A DNA stretch of 64,000 bases from Myxococcus sp. RHSTA-1-4 (GTDB lineage: Bacteria; Myxococcota; Myxococcia; Myxococcales; Myxococcaceae). The notes below the pieces were generated by a model that did no database searches, was not told the DNA's origin, and saw nothing but the letters and a program-made list of their open reading frames with translations. The position numbers and the translations under genes were made by a program. This document shows positions 19,201 through 27,983 of the stretch, one piece after another. Every line of letters starts with the position of its first letter. The first letter of the stretch is position 1. Location: positions 62,001 to 126,000 of the forward strand of contig NZ_JAIQDG010000025.1 of assembly GCF_020037125.1 (NCBI RefSeq), read 5' to 3'.

Positions 19201-20926
19201 CCCGCCGGGTGTCGTTCCACAGCGCGAGCAGCTTGCGCTCCTCCGCGCCCAGCAGGTCGTGCTCGCCCACCGGCTTCGCCGGGGCCTCCTGGAGCGACGC
19301 GAGGAACGCGGAGAGCTGACGGGACAGCTCGGAGACACGGCCCTTCTCCACCCGGGCGGCGTCGAAGATGAGGTGCGCCTTGGACCCATCCGCGTCCACG
19401 GAGACGGTCAGCGCCGCGCCGGGCACCATGTGGCTCAGCTCGCCCGCGGAGGAGATGCGCAGGGCCACGGGGTACGCCACCTCGCCGTTATGGCGCGGCA
19501 GGCCGGAGAGCTGCGGAGAGCGGCCCAGCACGTCGCGCGCCATGGCGCCCTTCTCACGGAGCTGGGTGAGTCCCTTGCGGAAGGCCGCGGCGGCGGCCGC
19601 CGGCGCCTCCTTCATCGGCAACTCCAGCCGGAGCGGGAGCTGCGAAGCGAAGAACCCCTCCGCGCCCTGGATGCGGGCACGCGTGGAGGCGTCGCTGAAG
19701 CCCACGTCGAAACGCGGCTCGGGAGACAGGCGCGACAGGAAGGCGGCGGCGGTGAAGAGCAGCCGCTCGTCGGCGGGCAGGTCGGAGGCCCAGCCGGCGG
19801 CGATGTCCGCGGCGGCGAGCGTCACCGTGTGCGTCCCCTCCTCCTTGGCGCTGCCGCCCAGGAAGGGCAGGTCCGGAGGCGCGAGCGTCTCCAGGCGGTG
19901 GAGGAAGAAGTTCTCCGCCTTGCCGGCGACCGGGCCCACCTCGGAGAGGCGGGCGCGAAGCTCCGGAGGGGCCGGCGGGAGCGCGTCGCCCACCGCGAGG
20001 TTGCGCGAGCCCAGCAGCTCCGCCCACGACAGCGGCGCGCCGCACTGGCCCTTGGGGCCCTTCAGCGTCAGGTCCCCGCCCTCGAAGGCCAGCGTCAGCG
20101 CGTCGCCTTCAATCGAAACGATGGAGCCCGGGCTCGCGCCGGAGCCCTCCTCCACGCGGCGCGCCTCGGAGATGGCGACGGGCGCGCTGCCCAGCCACAG
20201 CTTGGCGAACGCGAGCGGGTTGGGATAGCCGCCGTAGTCCAGCGCCGCCACCAGCGCGCGCGCTTCCTCGACATCACCGTGGGTGTCGAGCAGGGCCGCC
20301 GCCTCCGGGCGCTGCGCGAGCCCGAAGTAGCTGCGCAGGGAGAAGTCCTGCTCGACGGGCTCCACGCGGCCCTCGACCAGCTCCGCGGCGAGCTCCGCGA
20401 AGGTCTCCATGCCCAGCGTGTAGCAGCGCGCGTTGAGGCTGAAGGCCGTCTCGTTGGGGGCGATGTCGAAGAGGCGCTGCTTGAGGATGCGCCCCTTGTC
20501 CGCGCCCGAGGTCATCTCGTGCCAGGTGACGCCGTGCTGCGTCTCACGGTGCAGCAGGGCCCACGAGGTGACGTTGAGGCCGGCGTAGCGGGGCAGCGGG
20601 CCGTCATGGAAGTTGATGGCCATGCGGCGGGGCAGCCGCAGCACCTCGTCCTTCACCATGCTCAGGTTGACGATGCTGAAGAGCCAGTCGAAGGGCGCCC
20701 TCGACAGGAAGGGCAGCACCTGCTCCCCGGGAGGGACGTGCGGGACGCCCTGCTCCTCCGCCCACTTCTGGAGGGAGGGCTCGCGGGTGACGAGCCCGAG
20801 CACCCGGACGCCACGCTCCATGAGCGCCTGGGCACAGGGGACGACGAGGGTGCCCTCGCCAATGATGAAACAGGAAGGCGACTCGCCTGCCGCGCTCATA
20901 CGGTTCTCCGATTGCGAAAAATTCAT
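16220..20926 (-). CDS. NRPS: formyltransferase - truncated C - A split by luciferase-like monooxygenase - PCP
   Basis: A 1568-residue synthetase. Residues 17-310 are a formyl-transferase domain with the triad N105, H107, D143. Residues 350-550 resemble only the second half of a condensation domain and lack HHxxxDG. Adenylation motifs: A3 (730-740, TSGSTGKPKG), A4 (FDIS, 774-777), A5 (MYGPTE, 1248-1253), A7 (YRTGDA), A8 and A10 (PNKKVDRKAL). Residues 806-1166, between A4 and A5, are an FMN-dependent luciferase-like monooxygenase of the MupA/Atu3671 type, as in MtaG-like modules. A PCP follows with S1500 in LGGHSL. There is no thioesterase. ATG 20926 overlaps the upstream stop as ATGA; ATG 20899 has a better GGAG site and is a real alternative. 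The predicted role is loading, and probably oxidising and formylating, one amino acid. Confidence 0.93.
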   Translation of the reverse strand: MNFSQSENRMSAAGESPSCFIIGEGTLVVPCAQALMERGVRVLGLVTREPSLQKWAEEQGVPHVPPGEQVLPFLSRAPFDWLFSIVNLSMVKDEVLRLPRRMAINFHDGPLPRYAGLNVTSWALLHRETQHGVTWHEMTSGADKGRILKQRLFDIAPNETAFSLNARCYTLGMETFAELAAELVEGRVEPVEQDFSLRSYFGLAQRPEAAALLDTHGDVEEARALVAALDYGGYPNPLAFAKLWLGSAPVAISEARRVEEGSGASPGSIVSIEGDALTLAFEGGDLTLKGPKGQCGAPLSWAELLGSRNLAVGDALPPAPPELRARLSEVGPVAGKAENFFLHRLETLAPPDLPFLGGSAKEEGTHTVTLAAADIAAGWASDLPADERLLFTAAAFLSRLSPEPRFDVGFSDASTRARIQGAEGFFASQLPLRLELPMKEAPAAAAAAFRKGLTQLREKGAMARDVLGRSPQLSGLPRHNGEVAYPVALRISSAGELSHMVPGAALTVSVDADGSKAHLIFDAARVEKGRVSELSRQLSAFLASLQEAPAKPVGEHDLLGAEERKLLALWNDTRRELPKDATIHGLFRAQAQRTPDATALVCRGKTLTYRELDERSDVLARHLRGVGVGRDVRVGIFMERSLEMMVGVLAAHKAGGCYVPLDPAYPAERIAFMVEDAGCHLVLTQERLLARVPKAAQRVLAVDAAWEQIAASADVQTPPGGPDSLAYVIYTSGSTGKPKGVMIEHRNFVNFGIGMDERLGTERGTWLAVTSLNFDISVLELLWTLTRGFTVVIHAERHGAAREGQHASRAMDFSLFYFSSDEGERPEGRYDLLMESARFADTNGFCAVWTPERHFHAFGGLFPNPAVTSAALAAITRNVQLRAGSLVSPLHPTLRIAEDWSVVDNISHGRAGISFAAGWQPNDFALRPENFPDRKRIMFQQIEDVRRLWRGEALEVKSGSGNMVKVRTLPRPVQKEVPIWVTTAGNPETFEEAARAGCHVLTHLLGQTVEEVAQKIALYRETWAKCGHPGKGTVSLMLHTFVGESEAAVKEVVRGPMKAYLKSSVGLIKEAAWSFPAFKAQTTLSNGNFGTDHLSAEEMDALLDFSFERYFQTSGLFGSVDFCVAMVDRLKGLDIDEIACLVDFGVPTELVMKHLPLLAEVRKRANASVGLKPVDDGAEVDGSVPALLERHPVTHLQCTPSQASMLLAEERAREGLKRLKKMMVGGEAFPVPLARQLSETVSGDVVNMYGPTETTIWSSTHVVRNVGDSVPIGTPIANTQLYVLDAQKRPLPIGATGELYIGGAGVVRGYHQRPELNQERFVADPFSPQPGARMYRTGDAARWRQDGVVEFIGRLDHQVKVRGFRIELGEIEARLGEHPSVRETVVVVREDTPGDKRLVAYLIAKPGEPPAADALRDFLRARLPEYMVPQAFVTMSAFPQTPNKKVDRKALPPPEQAQARGAFTQPESETESLIAGIWQEVLKLDKVGVEDKFADLGGHSLLMVQVLDKLKTKVERPLTLVDLFRYPTVRALSTFISGDSGEDEALKEVAARGEARAAARRNMQRRRR

Positions 20927-21747
20927 GGTTCCAGGCCCGCCCGCGCCTCGGCGAGAGCGGCTGGGTGCTTCAGCAGTTCCGAGTGCCCCACCCCCGGGAA
21001 CGACTGGAAGGACGCGCCCAGTCTGCGGGCCACCTCCTCGCCGTGGGCAGGGGGTAACGCGGGGTCCGCCAGTCCGTGCAGCACGCGAGCGGGCGGCAGG
21101 CCGGAGATGGCGAGCGGCAGGTTGTCGTAGCGGTCCGGAAGCCGCAGCCGGCCCCAGAGCCCCTTGTCCGTCACGTCCATCCGGGTGAACGGGGCCATGA
21201 GGACCAGGCTCCGCGCCGGCTTCCCGTCGTGCGCGAGCGCGTGCGCCGCCGCGAGCGCCGCGTGGCTCCCCATGGAGAAGCCCACCAGGTACAGCGCGGA
21301 CGGCTGGTGCGTGGTGACGAGCCAGCGCACCGCGGCCTCGCTCGCGGCACGGAGGGCCTCCGGCGACGGCGCCCCCTCCGAGCCGTCGAAGCCCGGCGGC
21401 GCCACCGCGGCCAGCCCGAGGCCCCGCCCCGCGTCCAGGGACTCCAGGACGCCTCGCGCCTCGTCGAGATACCCCGGGCCGTTGCCGCCGAAGAAGACCA
21501 CCCAGCGCGTCTCTCCCCCGCTGGGAGGCCGCGCCAGCGCCCGCTGCCGGAACGGGCCCGCGACGTCGCTCAGCGTCCAGCCGCCCGCCGTCAGCCGGGC
21601 CTCGGCTCCAGGAGGGAGCGGTGCGCCGTCATACACGAACGGTCCCGGCGCGGGCTCCCGCCGGTCTGGCCACCCGAGCTTCACGGAGAGGACTCCCAGG
21701 GCGCCCACGAGGAGCGCCGCGACGACGAACCAGCGCGCACGGCTCAC
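20923..21747 (-). CDS. Membrane-anchored alpha/beta hydrolase inside the PKS/NRPS operon
   Basis: A 274-residue protein with an N-terminal hydrophobic anchor (WFVVAALLVGALGVL) followed by an alpha/beta-hydrolase domain. The nucleophile elbow is GFSMGS, a His lies near the C-terminus in GVGHSE, and an Asp is plausible in HGLADPAL. Start and stop both overlap neighbours by 4 bp (ATGA with the PKS upstream and with the NRPS downstream), which strongly suggests a shared transcript. It could be an export-side hydrolase or maturation enzyme acting on the product, since the anchor would place it at or beyond the membrane. It is distinct from the thioesterase already built into the PKS. Confidence 0.85.
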   Translation of the reverse strand: MSRARWFVVAALLVGALGVLSVKLGWPDRREPAPGPFVYDGAPLPPGAEARLTAGGWTLSDVAGPFRQRALARPPSGGETRWVVFFGGNGPGYLDEARGVLESLDAGRGLGLAAVAPPGFDGSEGAPSPEALRAASEAAVRWLVTTHQPSALYLVGFSMGSHAALAAAHALAHDGKPARSLVLMAPFTRMDVTDKGLWGRLRLPDRYDNLPLAISGLPPARVLHGLADPALPPAHGEEVARRLGASFQSFPGVGHSELLKHPAALAEARAGLEP

Positions 21748-24700
21748 TTGCCGCCCGCCTGCTGTGCTTCGTCCAGGGCGGCGCGCAGCAGCCTCCCCAG
21801 GATGTGGACGTTGGGCTCGCGCACGAGGCTGTCGTGGTCACCCGGCACCTCTCGGATGCGCAGCGCCGGCACGAGCGGCTCCCAGCCCAGGCTGGTGCCC
21901 ATGTGCGAGTAGATGGGGTTGACCTCCTGCGCGCGGAACAGCGTCACCGGCCCCGGGTAGGGACTCGGGCTGTAGCGGCCCGCCAGCTCCGCGAAGCGCT
22001 CGGTGAGCAGCAGGTCGCGCAGCTCGATGGGCAGCGCCTCTCCGCGCTGCTCGTACCACTTCAGCTTCAGCCGGTTCACCAGCCGGTTGCCGTCGCGCTC
22101 CACCTTCTGGCGCAGCCGGTTCGTCACGTAGGCCGGGCCCTGCTCGCGCAGCCCCTTCAGCCGCTCGTCGAGGCTCAGCCGCCGCTCCCGGGTGCTCGGG
22201 TGGAAGGTGTCGAGGAAGGCGACCAGGTTCACCGGCTCGCCCATCTCCCGCAGGCGCTGCGCCATCTCGTAGGCCACCACGCCGCCGCCGGAGTAGCCGC
22301 CGAGCAGGTAGGGCCCGTGCGGCCGCACCTGACGGATGCCCTCCAGGTAGATGGACGCCATCTCCTCGATGCTCTCCGCGGGCGGCAGCTTGCCGTCCAC
22401 CCCTCGGGCCTGGAGGCCATAGAAGGGCTGGTCCTTGCCGAGTGTCCCCGCCAGGTCGCGGAAGTTGAGGACGTTGCCGCCCGCGCCGTGCACGCAGAAG
22501 AAGGGAATGGCGTTGCCGCCCTTCTGGATGGTGACGACCGGCGACCACTCCTTCGCCTGCGGCTTCCCGCTGGGAGTCGCGGTGGGCGCCGGCGCCGCCT
22601 CGCCCGGAGCGGCGTCCGGGGTGAAGGGGATGCCGGCGGCCTCGCGGACCAGCGCGGCGCACTGCTCCAGCGTGGGCGCCTCGAAGAGGGTGGCCAGCGT
22701 CAGGTCCGCCCCCAGCATCTTCTTGATGCGCGCGAACAGGCGCACCGCGACGAGCGAGTGCCCGCCGAGGTCGAAGAAGTTGTCCTTGAGCCCCACCCTC
22801 GGGACGCCGAGGAGCTGCTGCCACAGCTCGGCCAGCTTGCGCTCCACGTCATCGCGCGGAGCATCCGCCGCCGTCTGTCCCGTGGCCGTGCCCTGCTGCT
22901 GCACGGGCGCGGAGGCCGCGGGCTTCTCCTCCTGCTTCGGGCGCATGCGCGTCGCCAGCCCGTGCAGGTCCATGGAGCTGACGAAGAGCGCGTGGGTACC
23001 GGAGAGGGCCAGCGCGCGCAGGAAGGCCTCCTGGCCCTCCGCGGGCTTGATGCCCAGCGGCAGCCACGACTCCAGCAGCGAGCCCTTCTTCTGGGGCGAG
23101 CGGCCGAACCGCTTCGCCTCGACGGCGGCCACGAGGTAGCCCTCGATGGCGCAGAAGACGCGGCCGTCGGTGTCACAGAGGGTGACATCGAGCAGCGCCC
23201 CGCGGCCCTCCTCCTGGCGCACGCGCACGTGGCTCAGGGCGGCCTCGGGCCAGGGGCCCCACACCCGCAGGTGCCGGTAGGAGACGGGCACGTGCAGCTT
23301 GCCCGGCTGGCCCGCGTCCGGCAGCAGCGAGAAGGCGAAGCCGGACGCGATGTCCAGCAGCCCCGGCGGCAGCCCGTACGTCGACAGGTCCTCGCGGAAC
23401 GCGCCCGGCAGCTCGAACCGGCCGAGCGCCTCGGACGCGCCGAAGCCCGCGGAGCGCAGCACCTTCCAGCGCGGCCCGAAGGCGATGAGGGCGTCCTGCG
23501 GCAGCGCCTGCTCCCCCTCGCCGAAGGTGAGCGGCCGGTCCGCGCAGCGCGAGCGCGCCGCCGCCACGTCCAGCGGCGCGGGAGGCCCGCCCGCCACGGA
23601 GCCCAGGCGCGCGGTGGCGTGGTCCGCCCAGGCGCTTCCCGCCGCCCGGCTCGCCACGCGGAAGGTGAAGCCGTCACCGTCCGGCGTCAGCGACACCTCC
23701 ACCTCGCGCACCTCGCCGTCCGGCACCTCCAGCGGCGCCACGAACGACAGGTTCGACAAATCCAGGGGGACGCCGGGCCGCGCCGTCGCCCAGGCCGCCC
23801 GGGCCAGTTCCACGTAGCCCGTGCCGGGAAGGACGGGCCCGCCGCCGCGCATGCGGTGCTCGTCCAGCACCCACAGGGCCTTCGCGTCGTAGATGGCGCG
23901 GAAGACGAACTGGCCCTCGGGCGCGTCCACGCGCCGCTGCAGGAGCGGGTGGCTCACCGGCTCGCCCGGGGGCAGCCGCGGCGCCACCTGCGCCGCCGCC
24001 ATGCCGACCTCCTGCCAGACGCCCCACCCCAGCGCGAGCGCGCGCTTCGCCGTGCCCGAGGACTCCAGCCGCTGCGCCTGCGCCAGCAGGAACGCGTTGG
24101 CCGCGACGTAGTCCACCTGCCCCGGGGGCCCGAGGTACGCACTCGTCGAGGAGAAGCTGACGAAGAAGTCGAGCTGCGTCCCTCGCAGCGCCTCCTCCAG
24201 CGCGAGCGCGCCGAGCGCCTTGGGCGCCAGCACGCGCAGCACCGAGTCCCGCGTCTTGGCCTCCAGCGGCCCGTCCTCCAGCGCGCCCGCCGCGTGCACC
24301 ACGCCGTGCAGCGCCCCGAAGCGGGCCTTCACCTCGGCGATGGCCGCCTCGAGCTGCCCCGCGTCGGACGTGTCCGCCTTGAGCAGCAGCACCTGCGCCC
24401 CGAGCCCCTCCAGCGTGCGCTGGAGCTCCGCGTGCGAGGCGCTGGCCGCCGACCGCGACACCAGCGCGAGGCGCGCCTTCGCCTTGCGCGCGAACAGCTC
24501 CGCCAGCGTCCGGCCAATGCCGCCGAGGCCGCCGGTGATGAGGTAGACGCCCTGCTCGCGGAGCGCCGACGGGCCCTCCTGGAGGGCGGCGCGCTCCAGC
24601 ACCTGCACGTGGCGGCGGCCACCGCGCAGCGCCACCGGCGCCTCCACGTCCGGACGCAGCAGCTCGTCCGCCAGCTCACGGGCCTGCGTCGCCGGGGCGG

Positions 24701-27700
24701 CGCCGGGCTCCAGGTCCACCACGCGCGCCGACAGCTCGGGCAATTCCTTCGGGCCCACCAGCACCGGCCCCAGCGCGAGCGCCTGCTCCGGACTCCGCGC
24801 GGCACCGCCCGCGGCGAGCCCTCCGCGCATCACCCGGACGTAGCGCAGCCCCCTGGGCAGGGACTCGGCCGTCAGCGACTGGAGCAGCGCGAGCGGCGCC
24901 AGGAAGTGGCGCGACACCGCGCGCTCCCAGCCCCCCTCGGAGGTATCCGCGGCAGCCAGGTCCACGAGGCGCGAGGGCACGCGGCCCTCCGAGCCCTGTG
25001 CGTCCCAGAGTGCCTCCCAGTCCTCGCGCGCGTCGGGGCGCACGGTGAAGGCACCGTCCGGCCGGCGCCCGAAGGCGTCCCCCGGCACCACGCGCAGCAC
25101 CCGGGCGCCGCGGGCCACCAGCTCACGGGCCAGCTCCTCCGCGAGCGGCTCCTCCGGCGCGGCCAGCAGCCAGCGCTCGTTCGCGGGCACTCCTTCCGGC
25201 TGCGGGCCCGGCTGCTCGCGGAAGTGGGGCGCGTAGCCCCAGCGCGTCACGTCCTCCTCGCGGACCAGCGGACGCTCTCCCTCGCGGCGGGCCATGAAGC
25301 TGCCCGCGCCCGGCTCCACCCAGTGGCGCTCCCGCTCGAAGGCGTACGTGGGCAGCGCGACGCGGCGCCGCTTCTGTCCCTGGAAGAGCACCGCGGCGTC
25401 GAGGTCCACCCCCGCCGCCCACAGGCGCCCCAGCGCGAGCTGGAAGAACGCGAGGTCGGGGACGGTGTCATTGGGGTGCCGCAGGGACGGCACGAGCTGC
25501 TCGGCCTGGGGCTTCTCGTCCTGGGCGCGCAGCAGCGAGATGAGCGTCTGGCCGGGGCCGACCTCCAGGTACACGCGGGCCTTGTCCGCCAGGAGCACGC
25601 CCGCGCCCTCGGCGAAGCGCACCGGCTGACGCAGGTGGCGCACCCAGTAGTCGGGCGACGTGGCCTCCTCGGGCGTAATCCACGTGCCCGTGACGTTGGA
25701 GACCCACGGACCGGTGGGCGGCGAGAAGCGCACCTTGGAGAGGTACTCGCGGAACGCGCCGAGGATGGGCTCCAGCATGCGCGAGTGCGCGGCGACGCGG
25801 ATGTGCAGGCGCCGGGCCTCCACCTCGCGCGCCTTGAGCTGCGCCTCCAGCGCGTCGATGGCGGCCACCTCGCCGGAGACGAGGCACAGGCCGGGCGCGT
25901 TGTGCGCGCCCAGGTCCAGCCCGGGCCCCAGCAGCGGCTTCAGCTCCGCCTCCGGCAGCTCCACGCTCAGCATGGCGCCCGGGGGGAGCTGGTCGAACAG
26001 CCGGCCGCGGCAGGCGACGATGCCGAGCGCGTCCTTCACCGACAGCACGCCCAGAATCTGGGCGCAGGCGTACTCGCCCATGCTGTGGCCCATGCAGGCC
26101 ACGGGAGACAGGCCGCGCGATTTCCACAGCGCGGCCAGCGACAGCTCCACGGACAGCAGCGCCGGCAGCGCGTACGTGGCCTGCTCCAACTGCGCGCGAG
26201 CCTCGGCCTCCTTGCCGGCCTCGGGGAACAACAGCGGGCGCAGCTTCAGGGACTCGTGCTGCTCCAGCAGCGTGAGGCACTCGTCGAGCGCGCGGCGGAA
26301 CACCGGCTCCTGCTCGTAGAGGCCCTTCGCCATGCCCGGGTACTGCGCGCCGCCGCCGGGGAAGAGGAAGACCACGGAGCGGTTCTCCGCCTCCGTCTTC
26401 GCCTGGGCGGTGCGGCTCGCGTCGGGCGTCTCCAGCAGGCGGACGGCCTCCTCGCGCGAGGACGCCACCACCGCGCGCCGGTGCGAGAAGCGGCGGCGGC
26501 CGGCCAGCAGGGTGAAGGACACGTCGCCCAGGTTGGGGGCGTTCTCCTCGCCCAGCCGCTGCGCCAGCCGGCGGCAGGCCCGCTCGAGCGCGGCGGGGGT
26601 GCGGGCCGACAGCCAGAGCGTCTCGAAGGGACGCGGCGCGGAGGTCGGCGGCTGGGCCGGGGCCTCCTCCAGGATGACGTGCGCGTTGGTGCCGCCCACG
26701 CCCAGCGAGTTCACCGACGCGCGGCGGGGACGCCCGGCCTTCGCCGGCCAGTCGCGCAGCGAGGCGTTCACCACGAAGGGCGTGCGGGCGAAGTCGATTT
26801 GCGGGTTGGGCTTCTCGTAGTTGAGGCTCGGCGCCATCTGCCGGTGGCGCAGCATCTGGACGACCTTGATGAAGCTCGCCACGCCGGCGGCGGTGTCCAG
26901 GTGGCCGATGTTGGTCTTCACCGAGCCGATGCGGCAGTACCCGCTCTTCTGCGTCTGGGTGCGGAAGGCCTGGGTGAGCGCCGTGATTTCAATCGGGTCG
27001 CCCACCGGCGTGCCGGTGCCGTGGCACTCGATGTAGTCGATGCTGTCCGCGGTGACGCCGGAGACGTTGAGCGCCTCCACCACGGCATCCGCCTGGCCGT
27101 CGACGGACGGCGCCAGGTAGCCCACCTTGCGCGCGCCGTCGTTGTTCACCGCGCTGCCCTTCACCACCGCGTAGATGGTGTCGCCGTCGGCCAGCGCGTC
27201 CTCCAGCCGGCGCAGCGCCACCACGCCCACGCCGCTGCCGAAGAGCGTCCCCTGCGAGCGGTGGTCGAACGCGCGGCAGTGCCCGTCCGGGGAGAGGATT
27301 TCCCCCTCCTGGTACAGGTAGCCCCGGTAGTGCGGCATCTCCAGTGTGACGCCGCCCGCGAGCGCCAGGTCACACTCCCGCGAGAGCAGGCTCTGCACGG
27401 CCGCGTGGATGGCCACCAGCGACGTGGAGCACGCCGTCTGCACGTTGAGGCTGGGGCCGCGCAGGTCCAGGCAGTACGAGACGCGCGTGGTGAGGAAGTC
27501 CTTGTCGTTGCCCGTGTGGCGGACGAGGAACAGGCCCACCTGCTCCATGAGCTGCGGGTTGGTGAAGAGGTTGTACGGCATGTACGCGTTCATGCCGGAG
27601 CCACCGAACACGCCGATGGGCCCCTTGAAGGACTCGGGCGGGTGGCCGCAGTGCTCCAGCGCCTCCCAGCACACCTCCAGGAAGTGCCGGTGCTGGGGGT

Positions 27701-27983
27701 CCATGATGGACGCCTCGCGGGGGCTGAAGCCGAAGAAGCCCGCGTCGAAGTCCTCCAGCCCTTCGAACACCATCCCCGCCTTCACGTAGTTGGGGTCTCT
27801 CAGCAGGGCCGGGTCCACCCCCGCGCCCAGCAGCTGCGCATCGGTGAACCAGGTGACCGACCCCACGCCGTCGCGAACACGGCGCCAGAAGGTGTCCACG
27901 TCCCGCGCCCCGGGCAGTCGCGCGGCCATCCCCACCACCGCGATGTCCGGAGAATCCGAAAGCCCCTCAGCGTCTTCCGTCAT
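21744..27983 (-). CDS. Type I PKS: KS-AT-KR-DH-ACP-TE
   Basis: A 2079-residue one-module polyketide synthase. KS about 12-440 with C185 (TACSTS), H321 and H361. AT about 535-830 with S634 in GHSMGEY and AAHS at 731-734. The KR includes a structural half from about 930 and a catalytic half with GGLGGIG 1151-1157 and Y1292/N1296. The DH hot-dog region about 1345-1620 has H1376 and D1544 (LLDIASGF), ACP S1743 in LGGHSL, and a TE with S1898 (GYSGGG), D1925, H2050. KR before DH is an unusual order, and the DH motif H-x3-G-x5-P has one extra residue. With its TE it is the likely terminal module, taking its starter from the NRPS in the same operon. The first gene of the operon starts at ATG 27981-27983. 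Confidence 0.95.
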   Translation of the reverse strand: MTEDAEGLSDSPDIAVVGMAARLPGARDVDTFWRRVRDGVGSVTWFTDAQLLGAGVDPALLRDPNYVKAGMVFEGLEDFDAGFFGFSPREASIMDPQHRHFLEVCWEALEHCGHPPESFKGPIGVFGGSGMNAYMPYNLFTNPQLMEQVGLFLVRHTGNDKDFLTTRVSYCLDLRGPSLNVQTACSTSLVAIHAAVQSLLSRECDLALAGGVTLEMPHYRGYLYQEGEILSPDGHCRAFDHRSQGTLFGSGVGVVALRRLEDALADGDTIYAVVKGSAVNNDGARKVGYLAPSVDGQADAVVEALNVSGVTADSIDYIECHGTGTPVGDPIEITALTQAFRTQTQKSGYCRIGSVKTNIGHLDTAAGVASFIKVVQMLRHRQMAPSLNYEKPNPQIDFARTPFVVNASLRDWPAKAGRPRRASVNSLGVGGTNAHVILEEAPAQPPTSAPRPFETLWLSARTPAALERACRRLAQRLGEENAPNLGDVSFTLLAGRRRFSHRRAVVASSREEAVRLLETPDASRTAQAKTEAENRSVVFLFPGGGAQYPGMAKGLYEQEPVFRRALDECLTLLEQHESLKLRPLLFPEAGKEAEARAQLEQATYALPALLSVELSLAALWKSRGLSPVACMGHSMGEYACAQILGVLSVKDALGIVACRGRLFDQLPPGAMLSVELPEAELKPLLGPGLDLGAHNAPGLCLVSGEVAAIDALEAQLKAREVEARRLHIRVAAHSRMLEPILGAFREYLSKVRFSPPTGPWVSNVTGTWITPEEATSPDYWVRHLRQPVRFAEGAGVLLADKARVYLEVGPGQTLISLLRAQDEKPQAEQLVPSLRHPNDTVPDLAFFQLALGRLWAAGVDLDAAVLFQGQKRRRVALPTYAFERERHWVEPGAGSFMARREGERPLVREEDVTRWGYAPHFREQPGPQPEGVPANERWLLAAPEEPLAEELARELVARGARVLRVVPGDAFGRRPDGAFTVRPDAREDWEALWDAQGSEGRVPSRLVDLAAADTSEGGWERAVSRHFLAPLALLQSLTAESLPRGLRYVRVMRGGLAAGGAARSPEQALALGPVLVGPKELPELSARVVDLEPGAAPATQARELADELLRPDVEAPVALRGGRRHVQVLERAALQEGPSALREQGVYLITGGLGGIGRTLAELFARKAKARLALVSRSAASASHAELQRTLEGLGAQVLLLKADTSDAGQLEAAIAEVKARFGALHGVVHAAGALEDGPLEAKTRDSVLRVLAPKALGALALEEALRGTQLDFFVSFSSTSAYLGPPGQVDYVAANAFLLAQAQRLESSGTAKRALALGWGVWQEVGMAAAQVAPRLPPGEPVSHPLLQRRVDAPEGQFVFRAIYDAKALWVLDEHRMRGGGPVLPGTGYVELARAAWATARPGVPLDLSNLSFVAPLEVPDGEVREVEVSLTPDGDGFTFRVASRAAGSAWADHATARLGSVAGGPPAPLDVAAARSRCADRPLTFGEGEQALPQDALIAFGPRWKVLRSAGFGASEALGRFELPGAFREDLSTYGLPPGLLDIASGFAFSLLPDAGQPGKLHVPVSYRHLRVWGPWPEAALSHVRVRQEEGRGALLDVTLCDTDGRVFCAIEGYLVAAVEAKRFGRSPQKKGSLLESWLPLGIKPAEGQEAFLRALALSGTHALFVSSMDLHGLATRMRPKQEEKPAASAPVQQQGTATGQTAADAPRDDVERKLAELWQQLLGVPRVGLKDNFFDLGGHSLVAVRLFARIKKMLGADLTLATLFEAPTLEQCAALVREAAGIPFTPDAAPGEAAPAPTATPSGKPQAKEWSPVVTIQKGGNAIPFFCVHGAGGNVLNFRDLAGTLGKDQPFYGLQARGVDGKLPPAESIEEMASIYLEGIRQVRPHGPYLLGGYSGGGVVAYEMAQRLREMGEPVNLVAFLDTFHPSTRERRLSLDERLKGLREQGPAYVTNRLRQKVERDGNRLVNRLKLKWYEQRGEALPIELRDLLLTERFAELAGRYSPSPYPGPVTLFRAQEVNPIYSHMGTSLGWEPLVPALRIREVPGDHDSLVREPNVHILGRLLRAALDEAQQAGGK

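Noticed and set aside
17843..21130. 1095-codon plus-strand open frame opposite the NRPS
   Set aside because: Same antisense artefact; the minus-strand frame carries clear formyltransferase, adenylation and monooxygenase motifs.
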